Source: JAFGBM01 sp964610155 (GTDB lineage Bacteria > Actinomycetota > Actinomycetes > Actinomycetales > Demequinaceae). Taken from it: a stretch of 29,042 nucleotides of DNA. Position 1 is the stretch's first letter, and every line of letters begins with the position of its first letter. Under the pieces are notes generated by a model that saw only the letters and a list, made by a program, of their open reading frames with translations, did no database searches and had not been told where the DNA came from. The stretch covers positions 1 to 29,042 of the forward strand of contig CAZSUY010000015.1 of assembly GCA_964610155.1 (NCBI GenBank). Direction: 5' to 3'. The translations under genes and the position numbers were made by a program. Below, one piece after another: positions 15,798-23,863 of this stretch.

Positions 15798-15842
15798 AGG
15801 GGCCGGTGGCCAGGCCCTCGCCCGGTCACCGGACCCTCGTGA

Positions 15843-16343
15843 CTACTTCTTCTCGGCGTCCGTGTCCTTGTCGTCCTTCTTTTTCGGGATCATGACGACC
15901 GCAAGAAGGCAGATGAGCGCACCGAAGAGGGCCGCATACATTCCGATACCGGCGCTTGCCACGTCGGATCCGGCGAGGGCGTTCGCCAGCTTGATTGGGA
16001 GGTTGTCCCCGGCGGGGACGTCGATGACCGGCTGGAGGACCGCCCCTAAGGCGAGGGAGACGGCGATGGCCGCTAGGTTACCGAACCGCTTGATCGCGAC
16101 GAACAGCACGCTCACGAGGATGAGTATGATCGCGACCTTGCCGGACAGGGCGTTGAACAGCTTGGGGGTTTCATCCCCGGGGATCCCGTCGTAGAACGCC
16201 AGGAACGAGCCGAAGAGGAAGAGGCCTGCGCCGACGAGCGACACGACGAGGGCGACGGGCAACTGGATCTTGGGCTTCTCTGCCGGTTGCTCGACGGGTT
16301 TGGGGGTTGGTTTGGATGCGGCATCTGGCTTTTCTTCTGTCAT
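15843..16343 (-). CDS. Small multi-pass membrane protein
   Basis: 166 residues. A Pro/Lys-rich cytosolic leader (about residues 1-27) is followed by roughly four hydrophobic segments (LPVALVVSLVGAGLFLFGSF, VAIILILVSVLFVAI, LAAIAVSLALGAVL, AALFGALICLLAVVMI) and a highly charged tail (KKKDDKDTDAEKK). The ATG follows AAGGAG at 9 nt. I recognise no family. The opening VGAGLFLFGSFLAFYDG resembles the GAFLPF and GDFLPFF openings of the two membrane proteins at 16516 and 17006, so the three may be paralogues of one fold. An intrinsic terminator lies upstream of it, so it is probably transcribed separately from them. Confidence 0.7.
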   Translation of the reverse strand: MTEEKPDAASKPTPKPVEQPAEKPKIQLPVALVVSLVGAGLFLFGSFLAFYDGIPGDETPKLFNALSGKVAIILILVSVLFVAIKRFGNLAAIAVSLALGAVLQPVIDVPAGDNLPIKLANALAGSDVASAGIGMYAALFGALICLLAVVMIPKKKDDKDTDAEKK

Positions 16344-16464
16344 GAGAGAAGGCTCCTTCGTTGGAGGTAGATATCACGGGCCAGCGATTCGGACGCTACC
16401 ACCCGCGGAGGCGTGAGGCGAGTGGTCACACAACCACAATGGTGATGGTCGTGGCCAGGGACGG

Positions 16465-16497
16465 AAAAGGGTGCAACCGGTGTAACCGACTGCACCC
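16465..16497 (-). terminator. Intrinsic terminator after the 16516 gene
   Basis: On the minus strand GGGTGCA pairs with TGCACCC around an inner CGGT/ACCG stem, followed at once by TTTT. It lies about 20 nt past the stop of the gene at 16516. Confidence 0.6.
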
Positions 16498-16515
16498 CTC
16501 CCGATGAAGCGTTTT

Positions 16516-16908
16516 CTACGACTTCAACTTCGCAACTAGTGCGTCGACTGTCGCCCATACACCAACAACTGCAGCGGCGATGCAGACGAAGGCGCCGAAC
16601 TTGAGGCCAACGAACTCTGACGTCAAGGTGTCAATTGTTGCCCACGCAACGGCGACCCCAGCGGCAGCAAACCCAATCGCTGCGATGAGAGGCTGCTTCA
16701 GGAAGATGGCAACGGCGCCCACGATGGCTCCGATCCACCCGAGGAAACCGATGTCCCATGAGGTGAGTTTCACGCTGGCGCTGCCGAATCCGCCAAAGTC
16801 GACGCCTGCGAATGGAAGGAAAGCGCCGATAAGCAGGACGAGGCCCGCGTAGATCCCGAGCTGCTCCTTGGAGGAGAGCTCCTTAAACTTCTTCATGATG
16901 TCGTCCAC
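16516..16908 (-). CDS. Small four-helix membrane protein
   Basis: 130 residues from a GTG at 16908, which has AAAGGAG 11 nt upstream; an ATG at 16896 would give 126 residues. A short charged cytosolic start (MKKFKELSSKEQ) precedes about four hydrophobic helices: LGIYAGLVLLIGAFLPFAG, IGFLGWIGAIVGAVAIFL, PLIAAIGFAAAGVAVAWATI and FGAFVCIAAAVVGVWATV. The protein has no charged catalytic cluster and no known transporter motif. It lies 97 nt downstream of another small membrane-protein gene (17006-17374) with a similar LLxGxFLPF first helix, and a terminator follows it, so the two probably form one transcription unit. Function unknown. Confidence 0.7.
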   Translation of the reverse strand: MDDIMKKFKELSSKEQLGIYAGLVLLIGAFLPFAGVDFGGFGSASVKLTSWDIGFLGWIGAIVGAVAIFLKQPLIAAIGFAAAGVAVAWATIDTLTSEFVGLKFGAFVCIAAAVVGVWATVDALVAKLKS

Positions 16909-17005
16909 TTGTTGTCTCACTCCTTTGTCGAGATCGTGCTGTTTTGCACACTGCGACGCTAGCACGGCTTCCATGTCGTTGTAAGGAGGCGCCCAACCGG
17001 TCAGG

Positions 17006-17374
17006 CTAGGAAGCGGGCTCCTTCGCGCGGGAAGTCTTGCGTTTGTCTCCCATCGCCGCGATGGTCCCAACAACGGCGATCACGACTCCGGCGATGATGA
17101 CGTATCCCCCGATCCCGAGATCGAATCCCTTGTCCGAGCCATCGGCCATATCCATGATGGCGGTGAGCGCCGCGATCAGGCAGATGATAATCGCGATGGT
17201 GTTCCAACGAAGGAGAATCGCCACGGCCGCAAGGATGGCAGCTATCAAGACGATCTTCCCGTCGTCGCCATCCCACAGGGAAATGGACGCGAAGATTCCT
17301 TTGAAGAACGGGAGAAAGTCCCCGACGAGAATGATGGCAACTCCTAGAAGGGCAAGCAGTTGTTTCTTCGACAT
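17006..17374 (-). CDS. Small membrane protein with GDFLPFF motif
   Basis: 122 residues. The N-terminus MSKKQLLALLGVAIILVGDF enters the membrane almost at once. Helices continue through DGKIVLIAAILAAVAILL, TIAIIICLIAALTAIMDM and YVIIAGVVIAVVGTIAAM, ending in a basic tail (GDKRKTSRAKEPAS). The SLWDGDDGKIV loop carries an acidic cluster. The ATG has AGGAAAGGA 8 nt upstream. It starts 32 nt after the GH65 gene ends, so it may be the tail of that operon or have its own promoter (TATAGA lies in the gap). Its topology resembles the next gene downstream. No assigned function. Confidence 0.7.
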   Translation of the reverse strand: MSKKQLLALLGVAIILVGDFLPFFKGIFASISLWDGDDGKIVLIAAILAAVAILLRWNTIAIIICLIAALTAIMDMADGSDKGFDLGIGGYVIIAGVVIAVVGTIAAMGDKRKTSRAKEPAS

Positions 17375-17406
17375 CCTGATTCCTTTCCTAGGGGGTTCTA
17401 TAAATC

Positions 17407-19953
17407 TTAATGCAGGGAGCCTCGGCTCTCCTCTTCTTCGTCCTGTGCGGAATCCAGGACGTTCGGCGGAAGCGATGGCGTGATCACCGTTCCGTCGGCT
17501 CGCAGCGTGCCGTGGTATGCGCTGGCGTCGGGAGCTCCCGCAATGCGCGGACCCTGTCCCTTCAGCGGCACGATGACGCCCTCCCCCGGCGTGATGTCGT
17601 GACGCTTGCCTCGCACCTCGACGGTCAACCCGGGGCCATCCTCAACCGCGAACTCCACCTGCTTGGGAAGAACGATCACCTTGAAACGGGTCCCACCCTT
17701 CGTGAGCCGGAAGGATAACGATGGCCACGAGTCCGGCAGACGTGGGTCGAACGACAACACCTCCCCGTTGTCGCGCAGCCCGCCAATGCCAAACACCAGG
17801 GCGGACCACACGCCACCCGCCGCAGCGACGTGCACGCCGTCGGACGTATTGCCGTGTAGGTTTCCAAGGTCGACGAAGAGGCTCTTCCAGAAGTAGTACA
17901 ACGCCAACTCGTAGTATCCGACCTCCGCCGCGATGATTCCTTGCGCCGCTCCCGACAGCGTCGAGTCTCCCGTCGTGATGGGGTCGTAGTAGTCGAAATC
18001 GGCCTTCTTCTCCTTGGGCGTGAACTGGTCGCCCTGGAGAACAAGCGCTAGTACCACGTCGGCCTGCTTGAGAACCTGGAATCGGTAGACGACCAGCGGG
18101 TGGAAATGCAGGAGGAGTGGCCGCTGCTCGGGCGGGGTGCGTTCCATGTCCCACACCTCGCGCTCGTGAAACAGGGCATCCTGCGGATGAATCCCCAGGT
18201 TCTCGTCCCACAGAATGGTCATCGCCTCGGCGGCGCTCTCCCACTCCGCGATCTCCTCCTCCTTTAGATCCAGGCGCGCCACCATTTGCGAGTACTGGTC
18301 AGGCCGGTTGTGCGCGAGTTTCCGCACCGAGCCTGCGGCACAGCGCAGGTTGAACCGAGCCATCACGTTCGTGTAGAGGTTGTCGTTGACCACCGTGGTG
18401 TACTCATCGGGCCCGGTTACTCCATGAATATGGAACGAGGCCTCGGCACGTTTGGCATGCCGCCAGAAGCCCAGGTCGGCCCACATGCGAGCGGTCTGCA
18501 CCAAGATATCGATTCCCTGGCGGGCCATGAAATCGTCGTCTCCGGTGATTCGCACGTACTTGTCGATCGCATACGAAATGTCCGCATCGATGTGGTATTG
18601 CGCGGCGCCCGCGGCGTAGTAAGCAGAAGACTCCTTGCCGTTGATGGTCCGCCACGGGAATAGCGCACCCCGTACGGAGAGTTCTGTGGCTCGCCGCTCC
18701 GCCTCCCCCATCATGCGGTGGCGAAAGAGCAACGCATTGCGAGCTATGCCGGGGGACGTATACGCGAAGAACGGCACCACGAAGATCTCGGAATCCCAGA
18801 AGTAGTGGCCCCCGTATCCGGTCCCACTCACCCCCTTGGCGGAGATGCCGTTGCCATCGCCACGCGCGGCGGCTTGCGCGAGTTGGAAGAGATTCCAGCG
18901 AATGGCCTGTTGCGCCTCATCATTGCCCTCGACCTCCACGTCCGAGCGCTCCCAGAAGCCTTCCAGCCACGCCTTCTGATCGGCGAACTGCTTGTCGACG
19001 CCTTCGGACCGGACACGGTCGAGGGTGCGAATGCAGCGGTCGCTTAGTTCGCTTGCCGGAATCCCGTTATCCGTGTGATAGGTGACGAACTTGGTGATCG
19101 CGAACGATTGGCCCGGCTCAAGGCGGGTGAGGAAGGTGTGCTTCGCGTAGTCCTCGTGAACCTCGGTCTGCTGCTCATACTCGGTCTCTGCCTCTGCCTT
19201 GTGCTCCATCCCGACGGCAAGAGTCATCCCAGAACTGGCGCAACGGTACCCGAGCACGATGCGGTCGTCGTCTCCATCGTGCATGCTCGGAATCAGGATG
19301 CGTTCGCGAGGGACCCCCGCCTTTCGCGGATCCGCGAAACCGTTCTCCTCGCTGTGAGCGTGGTACTCACCGAGATAGGCCCCACGGTTCAGGATGTGGG
19401 AGGAGATCGCGATTGGCGCCTCCTTGTCGAGCAACGTGACCTCGAAGGTCATCACCGCAAGGTGCCGCTGGACGAAAGACACCATCCTCGTCGAGCGCAC
19501 TCGAACACGGTTTCCCGAAGGCGTGCGCCAGATTAGATCGCGCGTGAGCACCCCCTCCCGCATATCGAGGGTGCGCGAATACTCCGGCAAGTCCGCCACG
19601 GAGAGCTGGAGCGACTCGTCGTCGACGTAGAGGCGGATGGTCTTCGAGTCGGGGACCTCCACAATGGTCTGGCCGACGCGTGCGAGGCCGAAGGCCTCTT
19701 CGGCATATCGGATCGGCCAGGTTTCGTGAAAGCCGTTGATGAAGGTGCCATGGGTGTGGGCGTCGTGTCCCTCCTCGACGTTGCCCCGCATCCCTAGGTA
19801 CCCATTGCCGACCGCGAAAATGGTCTCCGTGGTGCCGAGGTCGGAGGCGTCGAAGGCGGATTCGATCAGCCGCCACGGATCGGATGGAAAGCGCAGTCGA
19901 TCCACGCATTCCGGCATGCTTGCGCCGTTCAGTGGTTGCTGATCGCCCGTCAT
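17407..19953 (-). CDS. Glycoside hydrolase family 65 phosphorylase (maltose/trehalose/kojibiose type)
   Basis: 848 residues, a typical GH65 length. The N-terminal beta-sandwich begins ESAFDASDLGTTETIFAVGN with GYLGMRGNVEEGHDAHTHGT. The (alpha/alpha)6 barrel has HYFWDSEIFVVPFF, the catalytic region GVTGPDEYTTVVNDNLYTN (Glu517 as general acid) and the C-terminal QGDQFTPKEKKADFDYY. The family splits alpha-glucosides with inorganic phosphate, releasing beta-glucose 1-phosphate; which disaccharide is used cannot be fixed by eye. It is cytosolic. Its ATG overlaps the stop of the upstream beta-phosphoglucomutase-like gene (ATGA), so the two are translationally coupled and together would yield glucose 6-phosphate and glucose. 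No sugar transporter lies in the window. Confidence 0.93.
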   Translation of the reverse strand: MTGDQQPLNGASMPECVDRLRFPSDPWRLIESAFDASDLGTTETIFAVGNGYLGMRGNVEEGHDAHTHGTFINGFHETWPIRYAEEAFGLARVGQTIVEVPDSKTIRLYVDDESLQLSVADLPEYSRTLDMREGVLTRDLIWRTPSGNRVRVRSTRMVSFVQRHLAVMTFEVTLLDKEAPIAISSHILNRGAYLGEYHAHSEENGFADPRKAGVPRERILIPSMHDGDDDRIVLGYRCASSGMTLAVGMEHKAEAETEYEQQTEVHEDYAKHTFLTRLEPGQSFAITKFVTYHTDNGIPASELSDRCIRTLDRVRSEGVDKQFADQKAWLEGFWERSDVEVEGNDEAQQAIRWNLFQLAQAAARGDGNGISAKGVSGTGYGGHYFWDSEIFVVPFFAYTSPGIARNALLFRHRMMGEAERRATELSVRGALFPWRTINGKESSAYYAAGAAQYHIDADISYAIDKYVRITGDDDFMARQGIDILVQTARMWADLGFWRHAKRAEASFHIHGVTGPDEYTTVVNDNLYTNVMARFNLRCAAGSVRKLAHNRPDQYSQMVARLDLKEEEIAEWESAAEAMTILWDENLGIHPQDALFHEREVWDMERTPPEQRPLLLHFHPLVVYRFQVLKQADVVLALVLQGDQFTPKEKKADFDYYDPITTGDSTLSGAAQGIIAAEVGYYELALYYFWKSLFVDLGNLHGNTSDGVHVAAAGGVWSALVFGIGGLRDNGEVLSFDPRLPDSWPSLSFRLTKGGTRFKVIVLPKQVEFAVEDGPGLTVEVRGKRHDITPGEGVIVPLKGQGPRIAGAPDASAYHGTLRADGTVITPSLPPNVLDSAQDEEEESRGSLH

Positions 19954-20702
19954 CGCGCCACCAACTCGGCAAGATCCGAGACCACGATGTCGGCTCCAGC
20001 CGCTTTCAGTTCAGCGGCACCCGCGCCGCGATCCACTCCGACGACCAGGCCGAAGTCTCCTGCGGCACCGGCGGCGACCCCCGAGAGGGCGTCCTCCACG
20101 ACGACCGCGGCCGCGTAAGGGACCCCTAGCAACTCGGCGGCGTACCGGAACATGTCGGGCGCGGGTTTGCCTCGTAGGCCATGCTCTTTCGCGACCACTC
20201 CGTCGACAACCACCTTGAAGCGATCCGCAAGGCCTGCGGCGTCCAATACCGCACCTGTATTGCGCGAACTCGACACGATCGCCATCTCCGCTCCCACCGA
20301 CTCGAGGTAGTCCATCAACATCACGCTTCCAGGGTACGCAGTGACCCCTTCTATACGCAGGAGGTCGATGAACGCCTCATTCTTCGTGTTGCCCAGACCG
20401 CAAATGGTCGGCGAGCCCGGGGCGTCGTCAGGCAGGCCCTCCGGAAGCTCGATTCCGCGGGACGCCAGACACAGACGCACCCCGTCATTCCGTGGCTTTC
20501 CGTCAATGAACGTGAAGTAGTCGGCATCGGTATAGGCGGGTTCGATGCCGTGTGTCGTGAAGTAGTCGGTGAACATGGCCCGCCAAGCCGTCATGTGCAC
20601 GTCGGCCGTGGGCGTCACGACCCCGTCGAGGTCGAGCAAGGCGGCTTTGAACCCAACCGTCGGCACCCGCGGGATATGCCATGGGCCGGTCGTCAAGGTC
20701 AA
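19950..20702 (-). CDS. pgmB: Beta-phosphoglucomutase-like HAD enzyme
   Basis: 250 residues from a TTG at 20702, which has GGGAGG 5 nt upstream; the frame runs further up but without a ribosome site. The HAD core carries LLDLDGVVTPT (nucleophile Asp24, acid/base Asp26), IVSSSRNTGAVLDAAGL (motif II Ser), GKPAPDMFRYAAELLGV (motif III Lys) and VVEDALSGVAAGAAG (motif IV acids). A helical cap (about 40-120) holds DYFTFIDGKPRNDGV, typical of beta-phosphoglucomutases. It converts beta-glucose 1-phosphate to glucose 6-phosphate, the expected partner of the GH65 phosphorylase encoded next with a 4-nt overlap. The canonical DGVxTDT reads DGVVTPT here, a small change next to the active site. Confidence 0.9.
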   Translation of the reverse strand: MTLTTGPWHIPRVPTVGFKAALLDLDGVVTPTADVHMTAWRAMFTDYFTTHGIEPAYTDADYFTFIDGKPRNDGVRLCLASRGIELPEGLPDDAPGSPTICGLGNTKNEAFIDLLRIEGVTAYPGSVMLMDYLESVGAEMAIVSSSRNTGAVLDAAGLADRFKVVVDGVVAKEHGLRGKPAPDMFRYAAELLGVPYAAAVVVEDALSGVAAGAAGDFGLVVGVDRGAGAAELKAAGADIVVSDLAELVAR

Positions 20703-20760
20703 ATGGTCCTCCCTCGAGTGATACGTGCGCCCGTTGTCGGCGCCATCTGACAATAACCCA

Positions 20761-20766
20761 AGCGTA
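20761..20766 (-). promoter_or_regulatory. -10-like TACGCT upstream of the pgmB-GH65 operon
   Basis: TACGCTTGG occurs here, as at the promoter of the SDR gene (22118). Transcription would begin near 20753. A TTG there is in frame, so a leaderless start is possible, but the GGGAGG-preceded TTG at 20702 is preferred. Confidence 0.4.
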
Positions 20767-20802
20767 GGACTGCGATACTGAAGTGGTAGCATCTCTCCGC
20801 TT

Positions 20803-21393
20803 CTACGACTCGGGCAGACTCAGCAGACGTAGGGCTCTGGCGCGGGTGGACTTGCGCGACGAATCCAGCCAACCTTCCGTGAAGGCTTGCGCGTGCTTGC
20901 GGTCCGGCGCATCGAGATTCCCGTAAACGGATGCCAGGGCCTCCAGTAACCAGTCCTCCTTATTCCGAAGAGGGTTTCCCATGGAGCGCTTGAGCAGCGG
21001 GAAAACCACTCGAGCGTCTTCGATCGAGACCGCGCCAAGGTCGCCGAGGAACAAGTCTGCGGAATTGGCGATACACAGACCCTCCTTGTCCTTCAGGTAC
21101 CGCTCGGCGAAGGGAACCGCTTCCCTGGCAACCGCCGAGTTGAGGGGGGCGCAGAATCCCATGGTGCGAATGATGGCCCAGCGAGTCTGGGGCTCTTGGA
21201 CGGACAGGGCGGGAAGCAGGTCGCGCAAGCGAGCAGCAACCAGTTGCGGCTGCTTCTCGGCGACGATCTCGACGACCTTGGCGGCGCCCGCACGGATGTT
21301 CTTCTCGGTGGGAAGCGAGGGCTCGTAGGAAGCCAGGTCGATACACTCCGCCAGGATGCCGGCATCGTCCCCCGCGAGGATCTCCGCGGCCAT
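20803..21393 (-). CDS. HEAT-like helical-repeat protein of unknown function
   Basis: 196 residues, predicted almost entirely helical, with repeating helix pairs of HEAT type: AAKVVEIVAEKQPQLVAARL, RDLLPALSVQEPQTRWAIIR, AVAREAVPFAERYLKD, DARVVFPLLKRSMGNPL and DWLLEALASVYGNLDAPDRK. No catalytic motif is present. It is probably a cytosolic protein-protein interaction scaffold. A stop codon lies 8 codons before the ATG and no ribosome site is visible, so the start is uncertain. It is on the minus strand, divergent from the esterase at 21464 and about 100 nt upstream of the pgmB operon. Confidence 0.65.
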   Translation of the reverse strand: MAAEILAGDDAGILAECIDLASYEPSLPTEKNIRAGAAKVVEIVAEKQPQLVAARLRDLLPALSVQEPQTRWAIIRTMGFCAPLNSAVAREAVPFAERYLKDKEGLCIANSADLFLGDLGAVSIEDARVVFPLLKRSMGNPLRNKEDWLLEALASVYGNLDAPDRKHAQAFTEGWLDSSRKSTRARALRLLSLPES

Positions 21394-21451
21394 TCCGCGA
21401 TTCGCACCAGGCTACTGCAAACACCTATCGGGAGCGATCTGCGCCGACCGG

Positions 21452-21457
21452 GATAAT
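21452..21457 (+). promoter_or_regulatory. -10 box GATAAT for the leaderless esterase gene
   Basis: GATAAT is 6 nt before the GTG at 21464. The string GATAATGGACCGGTGA closely resembles GATACTGGACACGTGA at 26260-26275, the promoter and start of the aldo/keto reductase. Confidence 0.55.
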
Positions 21458-21463
21458 GGACCG

Positions 21464-22096
21464 GTGAGCCCCCTCCACGCGCGCCTCTCCCCCGGTTGGC
21501 CGGACGCCTCGTTCGACGCCGCCTTCCCCATCGTCCTGCTGCTCCACGGCCTCGGCTCCAACGAGGATGACCTTCCTTCGCTGACTGAGTGGTTGCCCGA
21601 TGGTATGCCATGGGCCTCCCTGCGCGCTCCGATCGACATGGACTTCGGCGGCGCGACGTGGTTTCCGCTCGACCTGCCCAATGAGCCCGAGCAGGCCGGG
21701 ATCGACGACGCGACCGAGGCGATCTGGGAGTGGGTGGACGCGAACGTCCCGCCCGCCGCTCCCATCGTCCCCCTGGGCTTCTCGCAGGGCGGGCTCATGG
21801 CGCTCCAGCTCCTGCGCACGCGCCCCGAGCGCGTTGCCGCCACTGTGGTTCTGTCCGGGCTGATCACGCGGGGCGACCAACCTGCGGACGACGCTCTGGC
21901 GGAGTCGCGCCCCCGAGTCTTCTGGGGTAGGGGCACGGCCGACACCGTGATCTGGCCTGAGGCGATCGCGCGCCTGGCCGCGTGGCTCCCCGAACACTCG
22001 ACGCCCACGGTGCGCGCCTACGCGGGGCTCGTTCACGGCATCAACGAGGATGAGTTGGAGGATGTCCGGGCGTTTCTTTCCGCGACCGTCGAGTGA
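21464..22096 (+). CDS. Alpha/beta-hydrolase, phospholipase/carboxylesterase family
   Basis: 210 residues. The catalytic triad is readable: Ser107 in LGFSQGGLMALQLL, Asp160 in GRGTADTVIW and His191 in AGLVHGI. The oxyanion region is VLLLHGLGSNEDD. The fold and the WASLRAPIDMDFGGATWFPL segment match small bacterial carboxylesterases of the Abhydrolase_2 group. It is cytosolic and hydrolyses short-chain esters or lysophospholipids; the natural substrate is unknown. The start is set at GTG 21464 because a GATAAT box lies 6 nt upstream and no earlier in-frame codon has a ribosome site. The SDR gene follows after 34 nt but has its own promoter-like box. Confidence 0.88.
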   Translation: MSPLHARLSPGWPDASFDAAFPIVLLLHGLGSNEDDLPSLTEWLPDGMPWASLRAPIDMDFGGATWFPLDLPNEPEQAGIDDATEAIWEWVDANVPPAAPIVPLGFSQGGLMALQLLRTRPERVAATVVLSGLITRGDQPADDALAESRPRVFWGRGTADTVIWPEAIARLAAWLPEHSTPTVRAYAGLVHGINEDELEDVRAFLSATVE

Positions 22097-22117
22097 GGAC
22101 ACCCGCGGGCTACTAGG

Positions 22118-22123
22118 TACGCT
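22118..22123 (+). promoter_or_regulatory. -10-like TACGCT for the leaderless SDR gene
   Basis: TACGCT is separated by 7 nt (TGGCCGC) from the GTG at 22131, with no ribosome site. It resembles TAGGCTTGGCAAC before the ATG at 26151. Confidence 0.5.
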
Positions 22124-22130
22124 TGGCCGC

Positions 22131-23651
22131 GTGCCATCCACGCCCCCGAACCCCGAGCAGCCTCCCGGTCTTGATCCCGCCGACCTTGAGGCGACCCTCC
22201 GCGTGCTGGCCAACATCACCGAGGTAGACGAGGCCCACCCCGATTTCGTGGCCATTCGTCGTGCCACGGCCGGAATGTACAAGGCCGTTCGGGAGAATCG
22301 CCGCAACGTCAAGCGTGCCGCGATCCAGGAGAACTACCGAGCCGTGGTGGCGGCAACCGCCACCGGAGCCGCCGATCGCATCGACGACGAAACCCGTGGT
22401 CTCACGCTCGCCGCTTCGGTTGATGCCCCCAGCGCGGGCACACTCAAGAAGTCCCGGGCGTGCTACATCTGCAAGCAGCACTACACCAGGGTGGACTCCT
22501 TCTACCATCAACTGTGTCCGGAGTGCGCGATCACGAACCACGCCAAGCGAGAAGCCCGTACCGACCTCACGGGCAAGCGGGCGCTCCTCACGGGTGGTCG
22601 TGCCAAGATCGGCATGCACATCGCCCTGCGGCTGCTCCGGGATGGCGCGGAAACGACGATCACCACGCGATTCCCGCGTGACGCGGTGCGGCGCTTTGCG
22701 GCGATGGACGACGCCCCGGTCTGGCTGCATCGCCTCCATGTTGTGGGAATTGATCTGCGTGACCCCGCCCAGGTGGTGGCGCTCGCCGACACCGTAGCTG
22801 CCAAGGGCCCCCTCAACATCCTCATCAACAATGCCGCGCAGACGGTGCGCCGCTCCCCCGGCGCCTACGCCCCCCTCGTCGACGCGGAGTCTGCTCCTCT
22901 CGCCCCCAGACTCTGGGAGGAGGGCCGTGGGCCGCAACTCCTCACCTTCGGTCATATTCGGGACCGCCACCCGCACGCCTTGGAAGAGTCGGTGGCCGCC
23001 CATCCGTTGCTAGCATCGGCCGACGCCTCGGTTGGGGGCACCGTGGCGCAGGATGCCCAGCGGTTGACGGACTTGGCGCTCACCCCGGGTTCATCGTCGC
23101 TTGAAAGGCTGGCCGACGGTTCGGCGATCGACGCCGGAGGCCTCGTCCCGGATCTCCACCACACCAACAGTTGGGTGCAGGGAGTGGGCGAGGTGGACCC
23201 TCTTGAGATGCTCGAGGTGCAACTGTGCAACGAGACGGCCCCGTTCATCCTCATCAGCCGCCTCCGCCCCCAACTTGCCGCCGCCGCACGGGCCGCGTCA
23301 CGAAGCCACGTCGTGAACGTCTCCGCGATGGAGGGCGTCTTCGGCCGAGGCTACAAGGGCCCCGGCCATCCGCATACGAACATGGCCAAGGCCGCCGTCA
23401 ACATGCTGACCCGCACGAGCGCGCGCGAGATGTTCGAGACCGACCGGATCCTGATGACGAGCGTGGACACGGGTTGGATCACCGACGAACGTCCCCACCC
23501 CACCAAGGTGAGGCTGGCCGAGGAGGGCTTCCATGCGCCCCTAGACCTCGTCGATGGTGCGGCGCGGGTCTACGACCCCATCGTGCGCGGCGAGGCCGGA
23601 GAGGACCTGTACGAGGTCTTCCTCAAGGACTACAAGCCCGCAGGTTGGTGA
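22131..23651 (+). CDS. SDR-family protein with N-terminal zinc ribbon
   Basis: 506 residues. Residues 1-105 are helical. A zinc-ribbon-like CYIC (Cys111, Cys114) and CPEC (Cys129, Cys132) pair flanks KQHYTRVDSFYHQL. A Rossmann short-chain dehydrogenase domain follows: cofactor loop TGGRAKIG (154-161), DLRDPAQ, and NILINNAAQTVRR. The active-site region has VNVSAMEG (Ser398) and HTNMAKAAVNML, where the usual Tyr-x3-Lys reads Thr416-x3-Lys420. A substrate-side insertion of over 100 residues separates NNAA from the active site. I recall the same combination in uncharacterised bacterial and eukaryotic proteins, so it is a conserved family rather than a damaged SDR. Substrate unknown. The GTG start follows a leaderless-type box. 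Confidence 0.85.
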   Translation: MPSTPPNPEQPPGLDPADLEATLRVLANITEVDEAHPDFVAIRRATAGMYKAVRENRRNVKRAAIQENYRAVVAATATGAADRIDDETRGLTLAASVDAPSAGTLKKSRACYICKQHYTRVDSFYHQLCPECAITNHAKREARTDLTGKRALLTGGRAKIGMHIALRLLRDGAETTITTRFPRDAVRRFAAMDDAPVWLHRLHVVGIDLRDPAQVVALADTVAAKGPLNILINNAAQTVRRSPGAYAPLVDAESAPLAPRLWEEGRGPQLLTFGHIRDRHPHALEESVAAHPLLASADASVGGTVAQDAQRLTDLALTPGSSSLERLADGSAIDAGGLVPDLHHTNSWVQGVGEVDPLEMLEVQLCNETAPFILISRLRPQLAAAARAASRSHVVNVSAMEGVFGRGYKGPGHPHTNMAKAAVNMLTRTSAREMFETDRILMTSVDTGWITDERPHPTKVRLAEEGFHAPLDLVDGAARVYDPIVRGEAGEDLYEVFLKDYKPAGW

Positions 23652-23676
23652 ACCCGCGATCCCGCCTACGAGAGGG

Positions 23677-23863
23677 CTACTTCTTGGCCCGAGTCTCGTT
23701 GTGGCTGATGGCCGCGCGGACCAGGGCGTAGACCGGCCCCGCGTTCACGGAGTCACCTTCGAAGAGGTCGATGCCGCGCCTCTGGTTCCCCGAGAGTTCG
23801 GCGTTGAAGAGGCCGTGGGGATGGTGCGTCGTTTCCCCACACGACTGAGGGGCCCCCACCCGG
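23677..23863 (-). pseudogene. C-terminal remnant of an unidentified gene
   Basis: The minus frame ending at 23677 reads HPHGLFNAELSGNQRRGIDL and then NAGPVYALVRAAIS before a stop. Nearly every third base is G or C, as in the real genes around it, so it looks like true coding sequence. There is no start codon with a ribosome site; upstream the frame runs into the 3' end of the lipoprotein gene. I do not recognise the family. It may be the tail of a gene whose front was deleted, or a short gene with a missed start. Confidence 0.35.

Noticed and set aside
15786..15842. Terminator between the membrane-protein gene and the RNB gene
   Set aside because: A stem CCGGTGGCC/GGTCACCGG is possible but has a mismatch and no T-run.
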